The notes: generated by a model not told the origin, from the letters alone. DNA of 64,000 bases from Methylorubrum populi (GCF_002355515.1 NZ_AP014809.1:2256501-2320500), one strand, 5' to 3'; positions 1 through 9,179 are shown, counted from the stretch's first letter. Numbers and translations: made by a program.

Positions 1-398
1 CCTCGGCCGTGCCCGAGGGCGCCCGCGGCGCCGCTGCGCGAGGGACCATCCGAGGGTTCAGGCACGCATACGGACAAGATCGCGAGGGTGTTCGAGCCGG
101 TGCAAAGCCGGCGCAAAGCAGGAATGTCTCGAACTCACCTTGAACCAGTTCGAAAATACCTCCTATCTTGCGGCCACAGCGGCGCCGGCACGGGACTCGT
201 CCCGGAAGCAAGCGGGAGCCGCCGGTTGGACGATGACGCGCGGCCAGGCCGCGCCGCTCCCCGGGGGCTGAACCTTGGGAGATCACCGCCCGGCTGCGAA
301 CGGTTCGACACCGCCCTTCGGGACGGTGCGCGAGCCCGAATTCTTTACCCGAGGCGTCCCAAGAAGAACGCCCGGCCAGCCGAAAGCGTCGAGGACGG
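1..398. other. Intergenic region upstream of hemA
   Basis: No convincing gene is seen; the reading frames here are compositional. The region should hold the hemA promoter and leader. Two structures are visible. At 129-153, TCGAAC and GTTCGA form an inverted repeat around a nested GAAC-CA-GTTC, which could be an operator. At 309-328 a short hairpin with a TTCG tetraloop (five outer pairs CACCG/CGGTG) would lie in the hemA leader. No good FNR box (TTGAT-N4-ATCAA) is present, although hemA is FnrL-controlled in some other alphaproteobacteria. Confidence 0.4.
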
Positions 399-425
399 AT
401 GCCCGTGAACCTGATGCCCGTGAAC
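398..425 (+). repeat. 15-nt-period tandem duplication over the hemA start
   Basis: GATGCCCGTGAAC occurs at 398-410 and again at 413-425, both in the hemA frame. Each copy contains an ATG and a GTG, so four in-frame start codons lie within 24 bases, with only one Shine-Dalgarno-like GAGGA (391-395) upstream. It could be neutral slippage or could tune initiation. Confidence 0.8.
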
Positions 426-1787
426 GCTGCCGACAGCGCCACCCTGTCCGACGAGTCGATCGTGGGCGGTGATGGCGGCGTGGACGAGACCGGTGCAAGC
501 AACGGCCGGGCCAGATTCGAGCGGCCTCCGGTCCGCCCCGCCGGCCCGCGCACGGATTACGAAGGCCATTTCCGCGCGGCTCTCGACCGGCTGCACAGCG
601 AGCGCCGTTATCGCGTCTTCGCCGATATCGAGCGTATCTCGGGCCGCTTTCCGCAGGCGACGTGGCGGCGGCCGGAGGGCGGCAACCGCGAGATCACCGT
701 ATGGTGCTCGAACGACTATCTCGGCATGGGCCAGCATCCGGAAGTCGTCGGCGCCCTGACGCAGACGGCCGCCCGCTGCGGCGTCGGAGCCGGCGGCACC
801 CGCAACATCGCCGGCAACAACTCGCCGCTGGTCGATCTGGAGCGTGAACTCGCCGACCTCCACGGCAAGGAGGCGGGTCTCGTCTTCACCTCGGGCTACG
901 TCTCGAACCAGGCCGGTATCTCGACGATCGCCAAGCTCATCCCGAACTGCCTGATCCTGTCGGACGCCTTCAACCACAATTCGATGATCGAGGGCGTGCG
1001 CCATTCCGGCTGCGAGAAGCGCGTCTTCCGCCACAACGACCTCGAGCATCTCGAGCAGCTGCTCGCCGAGGCGGGCGACCGGCCCAAGCTCATCGCCTTC
1101 GAGTCGGTCTACTCCATGGACGGCGATGTGGCGCCGATCGCGGCGATCTGCGACCTCGCCGACGCCTACGGCGCCATGACCTATCTCGACGAGGTCCACG
1201 CCGTCGGCCTCTACGGCGAGCGCGGCGCCGGCATCGCCGAGCGCGACGGGGTGATGCACCGGGTCGACGTGATCGAGGGCACGCTCGCCAAGGGGTTCGG
1301 CTGCGTCGGCGGCTACATCACCGGCTCGGGCGTGCTGTGCGACGCGGTTCGCTCGCACGCGGCCGGCTTCATCTTCACCACCGCCCTGCCGCCGGCGGTT
1401 GCCGCGGCGGCGCGAGCCTCGGTGCGCTACCTCAAGCGCTCGAAGGCCGAGCGCGAGGCGCACCAGCGCCAGGCCGCCCGCACCAAGGCGGCGCTGGAGA
1501 CGGCCGGCCTGCCGGTGCTGCGCACCGAGACCCACATCGTTCCGCTGATGGTGGGCGATGCCGAGCTGTGCAAGGCAGCGGCCGACCACCTGCTGGAGCG
1601 CCACGGCATCTACATCCAGCCGATCAACTACCCCACCGTTCCGCGCGGCACCGAGCGTCTGCGGATCACGCCCTCGCCGTTCCACGACGACGAGCGCATC
1701 GGCGCGCTGACCGCGGCGCTGGTCGAGACCTGGGACACGCTCGACCTGCCGCGGGCCGGAACGGTGTTCGCAGCGGCCGCGGAGTAG
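399..1787 (+). CDS. hemA: 5-aminolevulinate synthase (HemA)
   Basis: This PLP enzyme condenses glycine with succinyl-CoA to 5-aminolevulinate, the first step of tetrapyrrole synthesis by the Shemin (C4) route typical of alphaproteobacteria. It supplies heme, cobalamin and, where made, bacteriochlorophyll. The family core starts near residue 50 ([16 protein letters not shown]), followed by the glycine-rich [13 protein letters not shown] segment, the [15 protein letters not shown]-phosphate/ring region and the Schiff-base lysine in EGTLAKGFG (Lys298 from this start). The 462 residues exceed the usual ~405 because of a polar N-terminal extension of about 50 residues. The start is ambiguous: 13 bases including ATG-CCC-GTG-AAC occur twice, 15 nt apart, so ATG at 399 or 414 and GTG at 405 or 420 are all in frame. 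GAGGA at 391-395 is best spaced for 405. Confidence 0.95.
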   Translation: MPVNLMPVNAADSATLSDESIVGGDGGVDETGASNGRARFERPPVRPAGPRTDYEGHFRAALDRLHSERRYRVFADIERISGRFPQATWRRPEGGNREITVWCSNDYLGMGQHPEVVGALTQTAARCGVGAGGTRNIAGNNSPLVDLERELADLHGKEAGLVFTSGYVSNQAGISTIAKLIPNCLILSDAFNHNSMIEGVRHSGCEKRVFRHNDLEHLEQLLAEAGDRPKLIAFESVYSMDGDVAPIAAICDLADAYGAMTYLDEVHAVGLYGERGAGIAERDGVMHRVDVIEGTLAKGFGCVGGYITGSGVLCDAVRSHAAGFIFTTALPPAVAAAARASVRYLKRSKAEREAHQRQAARTKAALETAGLPVLRTETHIVPLMVGDAELCKAAADHLLERHGIYIQPINYPTVPRGTERLRITPSPFHDDERIGALTAALVETWDTLDLPRAGTVFAAAAE

Positions 1788-1823
1788 GCTTTTCGCGGGG
1801 GCCGAAGCCGCTACACTGCCGAT

Positions 1824-2390
1824 ATGGCCCCGGCCTTCGATCGCACCCGTCTCCTCCAGGCTCTCGAACGGCTCGGCGCGGACCTGTCCGCGCGGGGCCT
1901 GTTCGTCGAACTGGCCGTCTACGGCGGCGGGGCGTTGATGCTGCAATTCGCGTGGCGGCGCGGCACCGACGACGTGGACGCCGTTGTCCGGGAAGGCTTC
2001 GACGAGGCGGCGCTCGCGCCCTCCGTCGGCCGCGTCGCGGAGCAGATGGGCTTGCCGCCGGACTGGCTCAACAACGCCGTCGGCATGTTCACGCCACTGG
2101 ACGAGGACGAATCCCTGTTCGCGGCGGCCGGCCTCTATCCGGCCGAGGGGACGCCGGGCCTGCGGACCTTCGTCGCCACGCCGCGCTACCTCCTCGCCAT
2201 GAAGCTGCACGCGTTGCGGAATGTCGATCGCGGCGACCGGGATCTGCGGGACGCGCGGCAGCTTGCGGCTCATCTCGGCATCCGCGACGCGCAGGCACTG
2301 CATGATCTGTACGTGTCCGTCTACGACGAGGCGCCTGCGGACGAGACGAGCCTGCGCTTCCGGTCGGTTCTTCAGGATCCGCCGCGATGA
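1824..2390 (+). CDS. Nucleotidyltransferase-like protein, probable DUF6036 family
   Basis: This 188-residue soluble protein has the layout of a minimal nucleotidyltransferase fold: an N-terminal helix, then VYGGGALML (residues 32-40) as the GG motif, then GTDDVD (residues 47-52) giving the metal-binding acidic pair, and a later YLLAMKLHALR helix common to AbiEii/DUF6036-type proteins. Such proteins include toxin and antitoxin components, but the substrate here is unknown. The stop overlaps the start of the next gene by four bases (ATGA), so the two are translationally coupled. It follows hemA by 36 bp on the same strand and could share its transcript. The family call rests on motif recognition only. 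Confidence 0.7.
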   Translation: MAPAFDRTRLLQALERLGADLSARGLFVELAVYGGGALMLQFAWRRGTDDVDAVVREGFDEAALAPSVGRVAEQMGLPPDWLNNAVGMFTPLDEDESLFAAAGLYPAEGTPGLRTFVATPRYLLAMKLHALRNVDRGDRDLRDARQLAAHLGIRDAQALHDLYVSVYDEAPADETSLRFRSVLQDPPR

Positions 2391-2854
2391 GACCCGCTTC
2401 CTTGCGCGAGGTCGTTGAGCGGGCGCGCGGGGACGGCGACTGGGATCATCACCTCCAGAACTTCCTCGACGCCTTTTATCGGCACGACGGCGACATCGCG
2501 GTGCAAAGCGCGATGATCGCCGAGGATCCCGGGTTCCTCGGAGCGGCCCGGCCCGATGCCTTCCTCGGCGGGGTCGGCGAGCATCTCGCCCGGCGCTGGC
2601 GTCTGCCCTCCATCCCGGCCTGGGTGCGCCATGAGGCGCGCTATCTCGACAAGGCGATGTTCGTGCCCGACGAGCGCGCCCTGCGCAATTACCTGCTCTG
2701 CGTCAGCCCGGTCTCATTCCGCCCGCGCCTGATCTTCACGGGTCCGGACCCGCTTCAGCGCGCCCGCTTCCCCTACCACCGCGGTGTGATCCGGATGCCC
2801 CTGACCTTCCCGCAGGGGCCCGAGGCCGCGGCCCTGTTCGAAGCGCGGCGGTGA
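2387..2854 (+). CDS. Uncharacterised partner protein of the nucleotidyltransferase-like gene
   Basis: A 155-residue soluble protein that I do not recognise. It is rich in aromatic and acidic residues at the N-terminus (DWDHHLQNFLDAFYRHDGD) and has a central WVRHEARYLDKAMFVPDERALRNYLL stretch, with no membrane segment or signal peptide. Its ATG overlaps the TGA of the preceding gene (ATGA at 2387-2390), the arrangement usual for two-component cassettes whose products act together. It may be the substrate, inhibitor or antitoxin of the nucleotidyltransferase, or a plain accessory protein; sequence alone does not decide. Confidence 0.65.
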   Translation: MRPASLREVVERARGDGDWDHHLQNFLDAFYRHDGDIAVQSAMIAEDPGFLGAARPDAFLGGVGEHLARRWRLPSIPAWVRHEARYLDKAMFVPDERALRNYLLCVSPVSFRPRLIFTGPDPLQRARFPYHRGVIRMPLTFPQGPEAAALFEARR

Positions 2855-2860
2855 GCAACC

Positions 2861-3415
2861 TCAGCGCCGCTTGCCCTCGTTCGCCCAGCCATGCGCCGCG
2901 GCGGCCTTCTCGACCTTGTCCTTCAGCTCCGGCATCAGCGTGCCCATCCATTGCTGCATGCCCGTCAGCATCGCCTGGCTCAGTTGCGGCTGCGCCTTGA
3001 CGAGGTTCTTGCCCGCCGGCGTGGCGTAGAAGCTGGCGACCGCCTTCAGATCCTCCTTCGAGAGGACGGAGGCGAAGCTGAGGGCCTGGACCGCCAGCAG
3101 GTCGTCGTAATGTTCGGAGAGCGTGGGCAGGACGACCTCGTCCACCATCACCTGGGCCTTCTTCGGGTCGGTGATGCCCATCTGCTGCATCACGCCGGCC
3201 ATCGGCGCCTTCATCGCGGCGAGCACGGCGGCCCGGTCTCCCTGCGCGGCGGCGACGACCTCACGGGCGGCGGCCAGACGCTCGGGATCGGCGGTGACGG
3301 CCGGGGCGGCCGGCTTGGCGGGCGCCTGCGCCGAGGCGGGAGCGGTGCCCGCGACGAGGGCCGGCGCGCAGAGCAGGCCGAGGCCGAGCAGTCCGGAGAG
3401 CAGTTCCTGGCGCAT
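2861..3415 (-). CDS. Periplasmic DUF2059 domain protein
   Basis: A 184-residue exported protein. The ATG at 3415 starts a clean signal peptide (MRQELLSG, hydrophobic LLGLGLLCAPALVAG, cleavage near ASAQA), whereas the longer in-frame extension is polar, so this start is preferred. After an Ala/Pro linker comes a helical DUF2059 domain, recognisable from KEDLKAVASFYATPAGKNLVKAQPQLSQAM. The function of DUF2059 is unknown; members are periplasmic or envelope proteins of proteobacteria. It converges with the preceding plus-strand gene, with six bases between the stops. Confidence 0.8.
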   Translation of the reverse strand: MRQELLSGLLGLGLLCAPALVAGTAPASAQAPAKPAAPAVTADPERLAAAREVVAAAQGDRAAVLAAMKAPMAGVMQQMGITDPKKAQVMVDEVVLPTLSEHYDDLLAVQALSFASVLSKEDLKAVASFYATPAGKNLVKAQPQLSQAMLTGMQQWMGTLMPELKDKVEKAAAAHGWANEGKRR

Positions 3416-3620
3416 GGTCGGTGTTTCTCCGGTCGTAAGCATGGGGTTGGGCTGTCTACCCGGGCGGGATGACACGCAGGCAACGGTGATCCTCGCAACA
3501 CCCGGTACCGGCTCGCGGAACGGTAGTCGGTTCGGAGCTATGCCCGCAACGCGCTTGTCGGCCCGCCCAAGGCGCCGCTATGGCCGCGCTCACGGCGGCG
3601 TGACCGCCAGGAGCCCGACG

Positions 3621-3923
3621 ATGCCGGATACGGACGACGCCTACATCTACGACGAAGCGCTCGGCGAATGGCGCCCCGCTGGCGCGGTGGCCGAGACACC
3701 GGCTGCGAGGGCACCTGTCCGCGACGCTGCCGGCAACATCCTGGCCGACGGCGATGCGGTCACCCTGATCAAGGATCTCAAGGTCAAGGGTGCGAACCAG
3801 ACCCTGAAACAGGGCACCGTCATCCGGTCGATCCGCCTCACCGACGATCCGGAGGAGATCGATTGCCGACACGACAGCATCAAGGGCCTCGTCCTGCGCA
3901 CGGAATTCGTGCGTAAGCGCTGA
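3621..3923 (+). CDS. PhnA-family protein lacking the zinc ribbon
   Basis: A 100-residue protein. Its C-terminal two thirds match the PhnA C-terminal domain closely (VRDAAGNILADGDAVTLIKDLKVKG, then IDCRHDSIKGLVLRTEFVRKR). In E. coli PhnA the N-terminus carries two CxxC knuckles; here the equivalent segment reads DAYIYDEALGEWRPAG and has no cysteine, so it cannot bind zinc in that way. Despite the old phosphonate name, the family has no established role in phosphonate use. The ATG at 3621 has AGGAG at 3609-3613, which rules out the much longer upstream frame. Confidence 0.85.
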   Translation: MPDTDDAYIYDEALGEWRPAGAVAETPAARAPVRDAAGNILADGDAVTLIKDLKVKGANQTLKQGTVIRSIRLTDDPEEIDCRHDSIKGLVLRTEFVRKR

Positions 3924-3947
3924 TCGCGACCACCACGGGGGGCGGGG

Positions 3948-4691
3948 TCAAAGCGTGAGGACGAGCCCGTCCTCCGCGGCGATGTAGCCGTCCGGCGGGT
4001 GGGCGATCATCTCCGGGCTCATATGGGTGAGCATCACCCGCTGTGGGGCGATCTCGGGCAGGCGCCGCTTCAGCGTCGCCCAGTCGAGGTGGAACTTGAC
4101 CGGCCGCTCCACGGTGTAGCTCTCGGCGATCATCAGATCCGCCCTGCGCCCCGCCGCGACGATGTCCTCCACCCATTCGGTGTCGCCGGTATAGCTCACG
4201 ACCTTGCCCGCGGCCTCGATCCGCAGGGCGTGCGCGGGGGCGCCGGAGGGGTGGCGCATGGTGAAGGCGGTGGTGCGCACGCCCCCGGTCTCGACCGGCC
4301 GCCCGGCCTCCATCTCTACGACCTCGACCGCGAAGCGGCGCTCGGCGGTGCTTGAGCCGGGAAACAGCACCTCCATCGCCGCCTGAAGCCGCTCGGCCGT
4401 GCCCGGCGGCCCGACGACGGTCAGCGGCTGCGTGCGCCCGCTGACGAGCTGCCCGTCGAGGATCAGCCAGGGCAGGCCGCCGAAATGGTCGCCGTGGAGA
4501 TGGGTCAGGAACACCGTGCGGATCCGGTTCGGATCGACGCCGAAGCGGCGGATGGCGATGAGCGAGGAGGCGCCGCAATCGATGAGGAAGGCATCCCCGT
4601 CGGCAGCGGCCGACGGATCGACGTGGAAGCAGGTGTTGAAGCGCCCGCCCGAGCCGAAGGCGTCGCCGCAGCCGAGAACCTGGAGCCGCAT
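3948..4691 (-). CDS. MBL-fold metallo-hydrolase, RNase Z-like
   Basis: A 247-residue metallo-beta-lactamase-fold enzyme. The metal-binding motif THLHGDHFGG lies at residues 63-72 (His64, His66, Asp68, His69), followed by a later His in MRHPSGAPAHALR, the Asp in SYTGDTEW, and a C-terminal THMSPEM histidine. The start LQVLGCGDAFGSGGRFNTCF is typical of the RNase Z/phosphoribosyl cyclic phosphodiesterase branch. It is shorter than true RNase Z and lacks a clear exosite, so a small phosphodiester substrate is as likely as tRNA. The start is supported by GGGGAGAG just upstream. Confidence 0.85.
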   Translation of the reverse strand: MRLQVLGCGDAFGSGGRFNTCFHVDPSAAADGDAFLIDCGASSLIAIRRFGVDPNRIRTVFLTHLHGDHFGGLPWLILDGQLVSGRTQPLTVVGPPGTAERLQAAMEVLFPGSSTAERRFAVEVVEMEAGRPVETGGVRTTAFTMRHPSGAPAHALRIEAAGKVVSYTGDTEWVEDIVAAGRRADLMIAESYTVERPVKFHLDWATLKRRLPEIAPQRVMLTHMSPEMIAHPPDGYIAAEDGLVLTL

Positions 4692-5110
4692 GGATCTCTC
4701 CCCTGTCTCTTACCCGTTACGCTCGGCCGTTCGCCTTCCCGGTGATCTCGGTCGCTGGGCGGCTGCGGCAATCGTCCGACACCGGATCCGGCCGGCAAGT
4801 TTCCGCCCGTCTGCGAGCCGTGCCGCGGTCGCTCTCCTGTTTCCGCAATCGGCAAGGGGAGCGCTTCGGCGGCGGTACCTCATTTCCATCGAGAAACCGC
4901 TGTAAAGACGGGAACTCGAAGCGCGTTTTCGGAGGTCGCGTGATGAGCGAGGTGCCGGAGACTGGATGTGAGTGAAGGCAATCCGATTTTGCCGTGGAGA
5001 GATGCGAAGAAAATCCCGCCTCTTCGGGCTGCATACGGTATCCAAATGCTTGCGAAGGCGCCAAAGTCCCGCTGTATGACCGCGATTGTCCCACGTTTCT
5101 TTTCCGGTCC
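4692..5110. other. Divergent intergenic region, no gene seen
   Basis: These 419 bases separate the MBL hydrolase (minus) from the LuxR-type regulator (plus) and should contain both promoters. The right half is relatively AT-rich (around 4890-5060). Frames on both strands are Arg/Ser-rich and look compositional. Confidence 0.4.
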
Positions 5111-6250
5111 ATGACGATCCATCCCCGCTCCATTCCCCTCCCCCGCCCGGTCTCGATCGAGCCGGCCGCCCTGTCGCCGGAGGGCGCGGCCCTGATCGAC
5201 CGGATCTACGAGGCGGCGGCCGTGCCCGAGCTGTGGCGCGACGTGCTGAGCGGACTTGCCCGCTTCGCCCGAGCACGGGAGGCGGTGATGATCGTCACGA
5301 CCGGAACGCATTTTCGCGACGTCGTGACGACCTCGCCGGAATTCGATCTCCTCGTTGCCGAGCACCTGCGCTTTCCCGGCAATGTCCGCACCGGGCGGCT
5401 GCTGGATTTGCGCCATCCGGGCTTTCTCAACGACCTCGATGTCGTGACGGAGGAGGAGATCGCGACGCTGCCGCTCTATCAGGACTTCCTGATCCCGCGG
5501 GGTTACGGCGCCGGAACCGCGACGACCGTCCTGGTCCCGAGCGGCGACAGCGTGATCGTCCATTGCGAGCGCGCCCGGGCAGAGGGGGATTTCGGCCCGC
5601 AGACGCTGGCCGCGCTCAACGGTCTGCGCCCCCATCTCGCCCGGGCCGCCCTGCTCTCCGCACGGCTGGAGATGGAGCGGGTCGCCACCACCACCCGGAC
5701 GCTCGAAGCGCTCGGCCTGCCCGCCGCAGTGCTCGGGAGCGGCGGGCGCCTCATCGGCGCCAATCCCTCCCTCGTGGCGATGATGCCCCATACCCTGAGT
5801 GACCAACCCTCGCGGCTCGCCGCCGTCGACCCGGCCGCCGACCGGCTGCTGCGCGAGGCCCTGGAGCGCTCGGCCGAGGAACAGCCGGTGCGCTCGATTC
5901 CGATCGCGGCGCGGGAGGATCGGCCCCCGGTGATCCTGCATCTCGTGCCGATCCGGGGTGCGGCCCACGACGTGTTCGCCCGCGCCCGCTTCGTGCTCGT
6001 CGCTACCCCGGTCGTCGCCCGCGACGTGCCCGGCGCGGAGGTTGTCCAGGGTCTGTTCGACCTGACGCCGGCGGAGGCCCGGCTCGCGGCTCTGATCGCC
6101 GCGGGCGACGCGCCGGTTCCGGCTGCGGCCAAGCTTGGCATCACCCCCAGCACCGCCCGCACCGTGCTCAAGCGCGTCTTCCAGAAGACCGGCGTCTCGC
6201 GCCAAGCCGAACTCGTCGGCCTGCTCGCCGGTACGGCGCTGCCGCGATAG
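5111..6250 (+). CDS. LuxR-type helix-turn-helix transcriptional regulator
   Basis: A 379-residue regulator. The C-terminal 65 residues form a LuxR/GerE DNA-binding domain (DLTPAEARLAALIAAG ... LGITPSTARTVLKRVFQKTGVSRQAELVGLL). The N-terminal ~300 residues have no receiver or autoinducer-domain signature; they resemble the PAS/GAF-like sensory region of the many alphaproteobacterial regulators of this architecture, whose ligand is unknown. The ATG at 5111 is chosen because the in-frame extension back to 4994 is Cys-rich and unlike the family. The divergently placed MBL-fold gene is a possible target. Confidence 0.85.
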   Translation: MTIHPRSIPLPRPVSIEPAALSPEGAALIDRIYEAAAVPELWRDVLSGLARFARAREAVMIVTTGTHFRDVVTTSPEFDLLVAEHLRFPGNVRTGRLLDLRHPGFLNDLDVVTEEEIATLPLYQDFLIPRGYGAGTATTVLVPSGDSVIVHCERARAEGDFGPQTLAALNGLRPHLARAALLSARLEMERVATTTRTLEALGLPAAVLGSGGRLIGANPSLVAMMPHTLSDQPSRLAAVDPAADRLLREALERSAEEQPVRSIPIAAREDRPPVILHLVPIRGAAHDVFARARFVLVATPVVARDVPGAEVVQGLFDLTPAEARLAALIAAGDAPVPAAAKLGITPSTARTVLKRVFQKTGVSRQAELVGLLAGTALPR

Positions 6251-6604
6251 GTCGCGGCCCGGCAGGAAGCCGTGCCGGCGCGCCGGGGAGGGGAGGATGC
6301 CGCCCATCACGCCGCCCAGCGCGCGCCGCCTTGCGGCCCGTGGCGGCGGCTGCTCTCATGCCGCTCTCATGCCGCAGGACCGTGCGGGAGCAGCCAATTG
6401 GATGCCGTCACCCAAGGTTCGGCCTGAGGGAACAGCGCGGCCGGGAGGGGGAGTCATCATGGCGCGCGGCGGGCGGGAGAGCCGGTATGCGGCCGAGCCG
6501 GACATAGGCAGCCGGTCGGGGTTCGGACCGCGGGAGGCCCGGCGCTCTTCGAGAGTATCACGCAGCATGACTCACGGCGTTGCGGCTTCGTCGAGAGGGC
6601 ACTG
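6251..6604. other. Intergenic region, no gene seen
   Basis: 354 bases between the LuxR-type regulator and the unknown 6605 gene, both on the plus strand. I see no gene, hairpin terminator or clear promoter; open frames are short and Arg-rich. Confidence 0.35.
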
Positions 6605-7423
6605 GTGCCGGCGATGTCCAACGGGCCCGGCTTCGCGACGGCCTATGCCCGCTATCGCCGCTTCGCATCCGCACCCCCGGTCCCCTGCGGGTGCGGCGCG
6701 TGGAACGATCTGTTCACCCTCTATGCCCTCAGTCGCGTGTTCGAGCGGCTGATCCTCGGCGTCCAGGCTCGCATCGGCCTCTCGGACACCTGTCCGCCCA
6801 GGCTGCATGCGCTCGCATCGGCCGCCCTTGCGCGCGATGCGCTGATCGACTTCTTCGGCGCCTTCGGCATGGCACCGATGCAGGTCCAATCCTGCTATCA
6901 CCCCTTCTTCCACGAGGTGGTCCGTGCCGAGCGCGATCCGGCGCTGGGCGAGGCGATCCTCGTCGAGGAAGAGATCTGGCCTGGCCTGTGGTTCGGGGAT
7001 CTCGTCTTCGCCCGTGCCGGCGTCGGGATACGATGCGGGCCCCGCGCCCGGCTCGATCCGGGCCTCGCCACGGGTTCGACCCTGTACTTCGCGTGGAATC
7101 GCGCCCGCCGTCCGGCGCGGGACCTCTCGCACGGCTGGGGCAGCAACTCGCAATGGGCGACCGCGTTCCGCCGCGACTACGCCGACGGCGCGGTGCTGCG
7201 CTACAACGTGGACGGCCGGGCGGTTCTGGGGGCTGTCACGCCGCCCGATCCTGAATCCCTGCCGCGATCTCTATCACCGGACTGCATGGATCTCACGGAG
7301 GCCGAGCGAATCGAATTGCTGACCTATCGCTGCTTCGTCCGCACCGGAAAGTCTCATCACGACCGTTGGCCCTTCGACGATACCTGCACGGAACCTGCGC
7401 CGGGGCCGGACTGGATCTGGTGA
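6605..7423 (+). CDS. Hypothetical protein
   Basis: A 272-residue soluble protein that I do not recognise. Codon use matches its neighbours. Visible features are a Cys pair CGCG near residue 30, an acidic VEEEIWPGLWFGDLVFARAGVGI segment and an aromatic C-terminus (DDTCTEPAPGPDWIW). No signal peptide or membrane segment is seen. The GTG at 6605 is favoured by GAGAGG at 6593-6598; an ATG three codons later (6614) is the alternative. Confidence 0.6.
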   Translation: MPAMSNGPGFATAYARYRRFASAPPVPCGCGAWNDLFTLYALSRVFERLILGVQARIGLSDTCPPRLHALASAALARDALIDFFGAFGMAPMQVQSCYHPFFHEVVRAERDPALGEAILVEEEIWPGLWFGDLVFARAGVGIRCGPRARLDPGLATGSTLYFAWNRARRPARDLSHGWGSNSQWATAFRRDYADGAVLRYNVDGRAVLGAVTPPDPESLPRSLSPDCMDLTEAERIELLTYRCFVRTGKSHHDRWPFDDTCTEPAPGPDWIW

Positions 7424-7503
7424 CGGCCGCGCCATCGCCCGGATCGGCCCCGCGAACCCGCCGGCCCCGGGAACAGCCAACTCGCCACTGGCAAAAAACC
7501 GCT

Positions 7504-7509
7504 CTATAA
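7504..7509 (+). promoter_or_regulatory. Candidate -10 element of the DAHP synthase promoter
   Basis: CTATAA lies 67 bases upstream of the ATG in an A-rich local context (a run of six A at 7493-7498). The same hexamer with the same flank (GCTATAAGCCCGGC-like) precedes ndk. No good -35 hexamer is seen at the usual distance. Confidence 0.35.
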
Positions 7510-7575
7510 GCCCGGCTTCGCGCGAGGCGGGAGGGCCCGCGCGCATCACCCGGTGGGGTGAGCGGAGAGAGTATC

Positions 7576-8958
7576 ATGGCCGAGCGGTGGACCCCGAAAA
7601 CCTGGCGCAACCTGCCGATCCAGCAGGTCCCGTCCTATCCGGACGCGGGCGCTCTTCAGGCCGTCGAGGCGCAGCTCGCGAGCTTTCCGCCGCTCGTCTT
7701 TGCCGGTGAGGCGCGCAAGCTGAAGTCCGCCTTGGCGCGCGTCGGTGCGGGCGAAGCCTTCCTGCTGCAAGGCGGCGACTGCGCCGAGAGCTTCGACGAG
7801 CACTCGGCCGACAACATCCGCGATTTCTTCCGCGTCTTCCTGCAGATGGCGATGGTGCTCACCTTCGCGGGCGGCTCGCCCGTGGTGAAGGTCGGCCGCA
7901 TCGCCGGGCAGTTCGCCAAGCCGCGCTCCTCGCCGACGGAGACGCTGGAGGGCGTGTCGCTGCCGAGCTACCGCGGCGACATCATCAACGGCCTGACCTT
8001 CACGGAAGAGGCCCGGATCCCCGATCCGAAGCGCCAGCTCGAAGCCTACCGGCAATCGGCGGCGACGCTGAACCTGCTGCGCGCCTTCGCCACCGGCGGC
8101 TACGCCAACCTCGAGAACGCGCACCGCTGGATGCTCGGCTTCGTGAAGGACAGCCCGCAATCCTCGCGCTACCGGGATGTCGCCGAGCGGATGTCGGACG
8201 CGCTCGACTTCATGCGCGCCATCGGCATCAATCCGGAGACGCACCAGGAGGTCCGCACCACGGACTTCTACACCAGCCACGAGGCGCTGCTGCTCGGCTA
8301 CGAGGAGTCGCTGACCCGCGTCGATTCGACGAGCGGCGACTGGTACGCCACCTCGGGCCACATGCTCTGGATCGGCGACCGCACCCGCCAGCCGGACCAC
8401 GCCCACGTGGAATATGCCCGCGGCATCAAGAACCCGATCGGCCTCAAATGCGGGCCCTCGACCACGGCCGAGGGGCTGATCCGGCTGATCGACCTCCTCA
8501 ACCCGGAGAACGAGGCCGGCCGCCTCAGCCTGATCTGCCGCTTCGGCGCGGAGAAGGTCGGCGACCACCTGCCGAACCTGATCCGCACGGTGCAGCGCGA
8601 GGGCCGCAACGTGGTGTGGGTCTGCGACCCGATGCACGGCAACACCATCGCCGCGGGCCGCTACAAGACCCGGCCGTTCGAGCGGGTGATGCAGGAGATC
8701 GAGGGCTTCTTCGGCGTGCACCGCGCGGAGGGCACGATCGCCGGCGGCATCCATCTCGAGATGACCGGCAAGGACGTCACCGAATGCACCGGCGGCGCCC
8801 GGGCGCTGACGGCCGACGACCTGCAGGACCGCTACCACACCTACTGCGACCCGCGCCTCAACGCGGAGCAGGCGCTGGAGGTGGCCTTCCTCACCGCCGA
8901 GCTGGTCAAGCGCGAGCGCGCCGAGATCGAGCGCCCGCGCCTCGACGCGGCGGAGTAG
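7576..8958 (+). CDS. Class II 3-deoxy-7-phosphoheptulonate (DAHP) synthase
   Basis: This enzyme condenses phosphoenolpyruvate with erythrose 4-phosphate, the entry step of the shikimate pathway. The 460 residues match the class II (plant/AroA-II type) family: [15 protein letters not shown] at the N-terminus, the metal-binding cysteine in [11 protein letters not shown], the [26 protein letters not shown] phosphate/PEP region, the GLKCGPSTT loop and [10 protein letters not shown]. The start at 7576 is set by GGAGAGA ten bases upstream; an in-frame GTG at 7558 is less likely. It stands alone and ends in a strong intrinsic terminator, so it is probably monocistronic. Confidence 0.95.
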   Translation: MAERWTPKTWRNLPIQQVPSYPDAGALQAVEAQLASFPPLVFAGEARKLKSALARVGAGEAFLLQGGDCAESFDEHSADNIRDFFRVFLQMAMVLTFAGGSPVVKVGRIAGQFAKPRSSPTETLEGVSLPSYRGDIINGLTFTEEARIPDPKRQLEAYRQSAATLNLLRAFATGGYANLENAHRWMLGFVKDSPQSSRYRDVAERMSDALDFMRAIGINPETHQEVRTTDFYTSHEALLLGYEESLTRVDSTSGDWYATSGHMLWIGDRTRQPDHAHVEYARGIKNPIGLKCGPSTTAEGLIRLIDLLNPENEAGRLSLICRFGAEKVGDHLPNLIRTVQREGRNVVWVCDPMHGNTIAAGRYKTRPFERVMQEIEGFFGVHRAEGTIAGGIHLEMTGKDVTECTGGARALTADDLQDRYHTYCDPRLNAEQALEVAFLTAELVKRERAEIERPRLDAAE

Positions 8959-8989
8959 CCGCGGATCCGATCGATTGGGAGTCGGGCGG

Positions 8990-9029
8990 GGCGGGCGCGA
9001 TCGTGCAGGATCGCGCCCGCCCTTCTCGT
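8990..9029 (+). terminator. Intrinsic terminator of the DAHP synthase gene
   Basis: A perfect 13-bp GC-rich stem (8990-9002 with 9009-9021) closes a six-base loop GTGCAG and is followed by CTTCTCGTT, a moderate T tract. It begins 31 bases after the stop codon. Confidence 0.85.
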
Positions 9030-9179
9030 TGGTGCGCATTCTTCTGCCGCGCAGTCCCCGCCGTCGCGACGCAGAGCCGACAAAAGAATCGGCGAAGCAC
9101 CACATCGGCGCGCGTCAAGAATGTTTCTCGCCGCCAGGCTTGGTTATCATCCTCTTAAGCGATCGGCTTCGGAGGCGGC

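Noticed and set aside
129..153. FNR-type site upstream of hemA
   Set aside because: TTGAA-CCAG-TTCGA has mismatches to TTGAT-N4-ATCAA in both halves; reported only as a possible palindrome.
345..2303. A 652-codon minus-strand frame opposite hemA
   Set aside because: Antisense to hemA and the nucleotidyltransferase-like gene; no domain, Arg/Gly/Ala-rich.
3123..3620. Long upstream extension of the PhnA-type gene
   Set aside because: The extension overlaps the DUF2059 gene on the other strand and is low-complexity; AGGAG supports the ATG at 3621.
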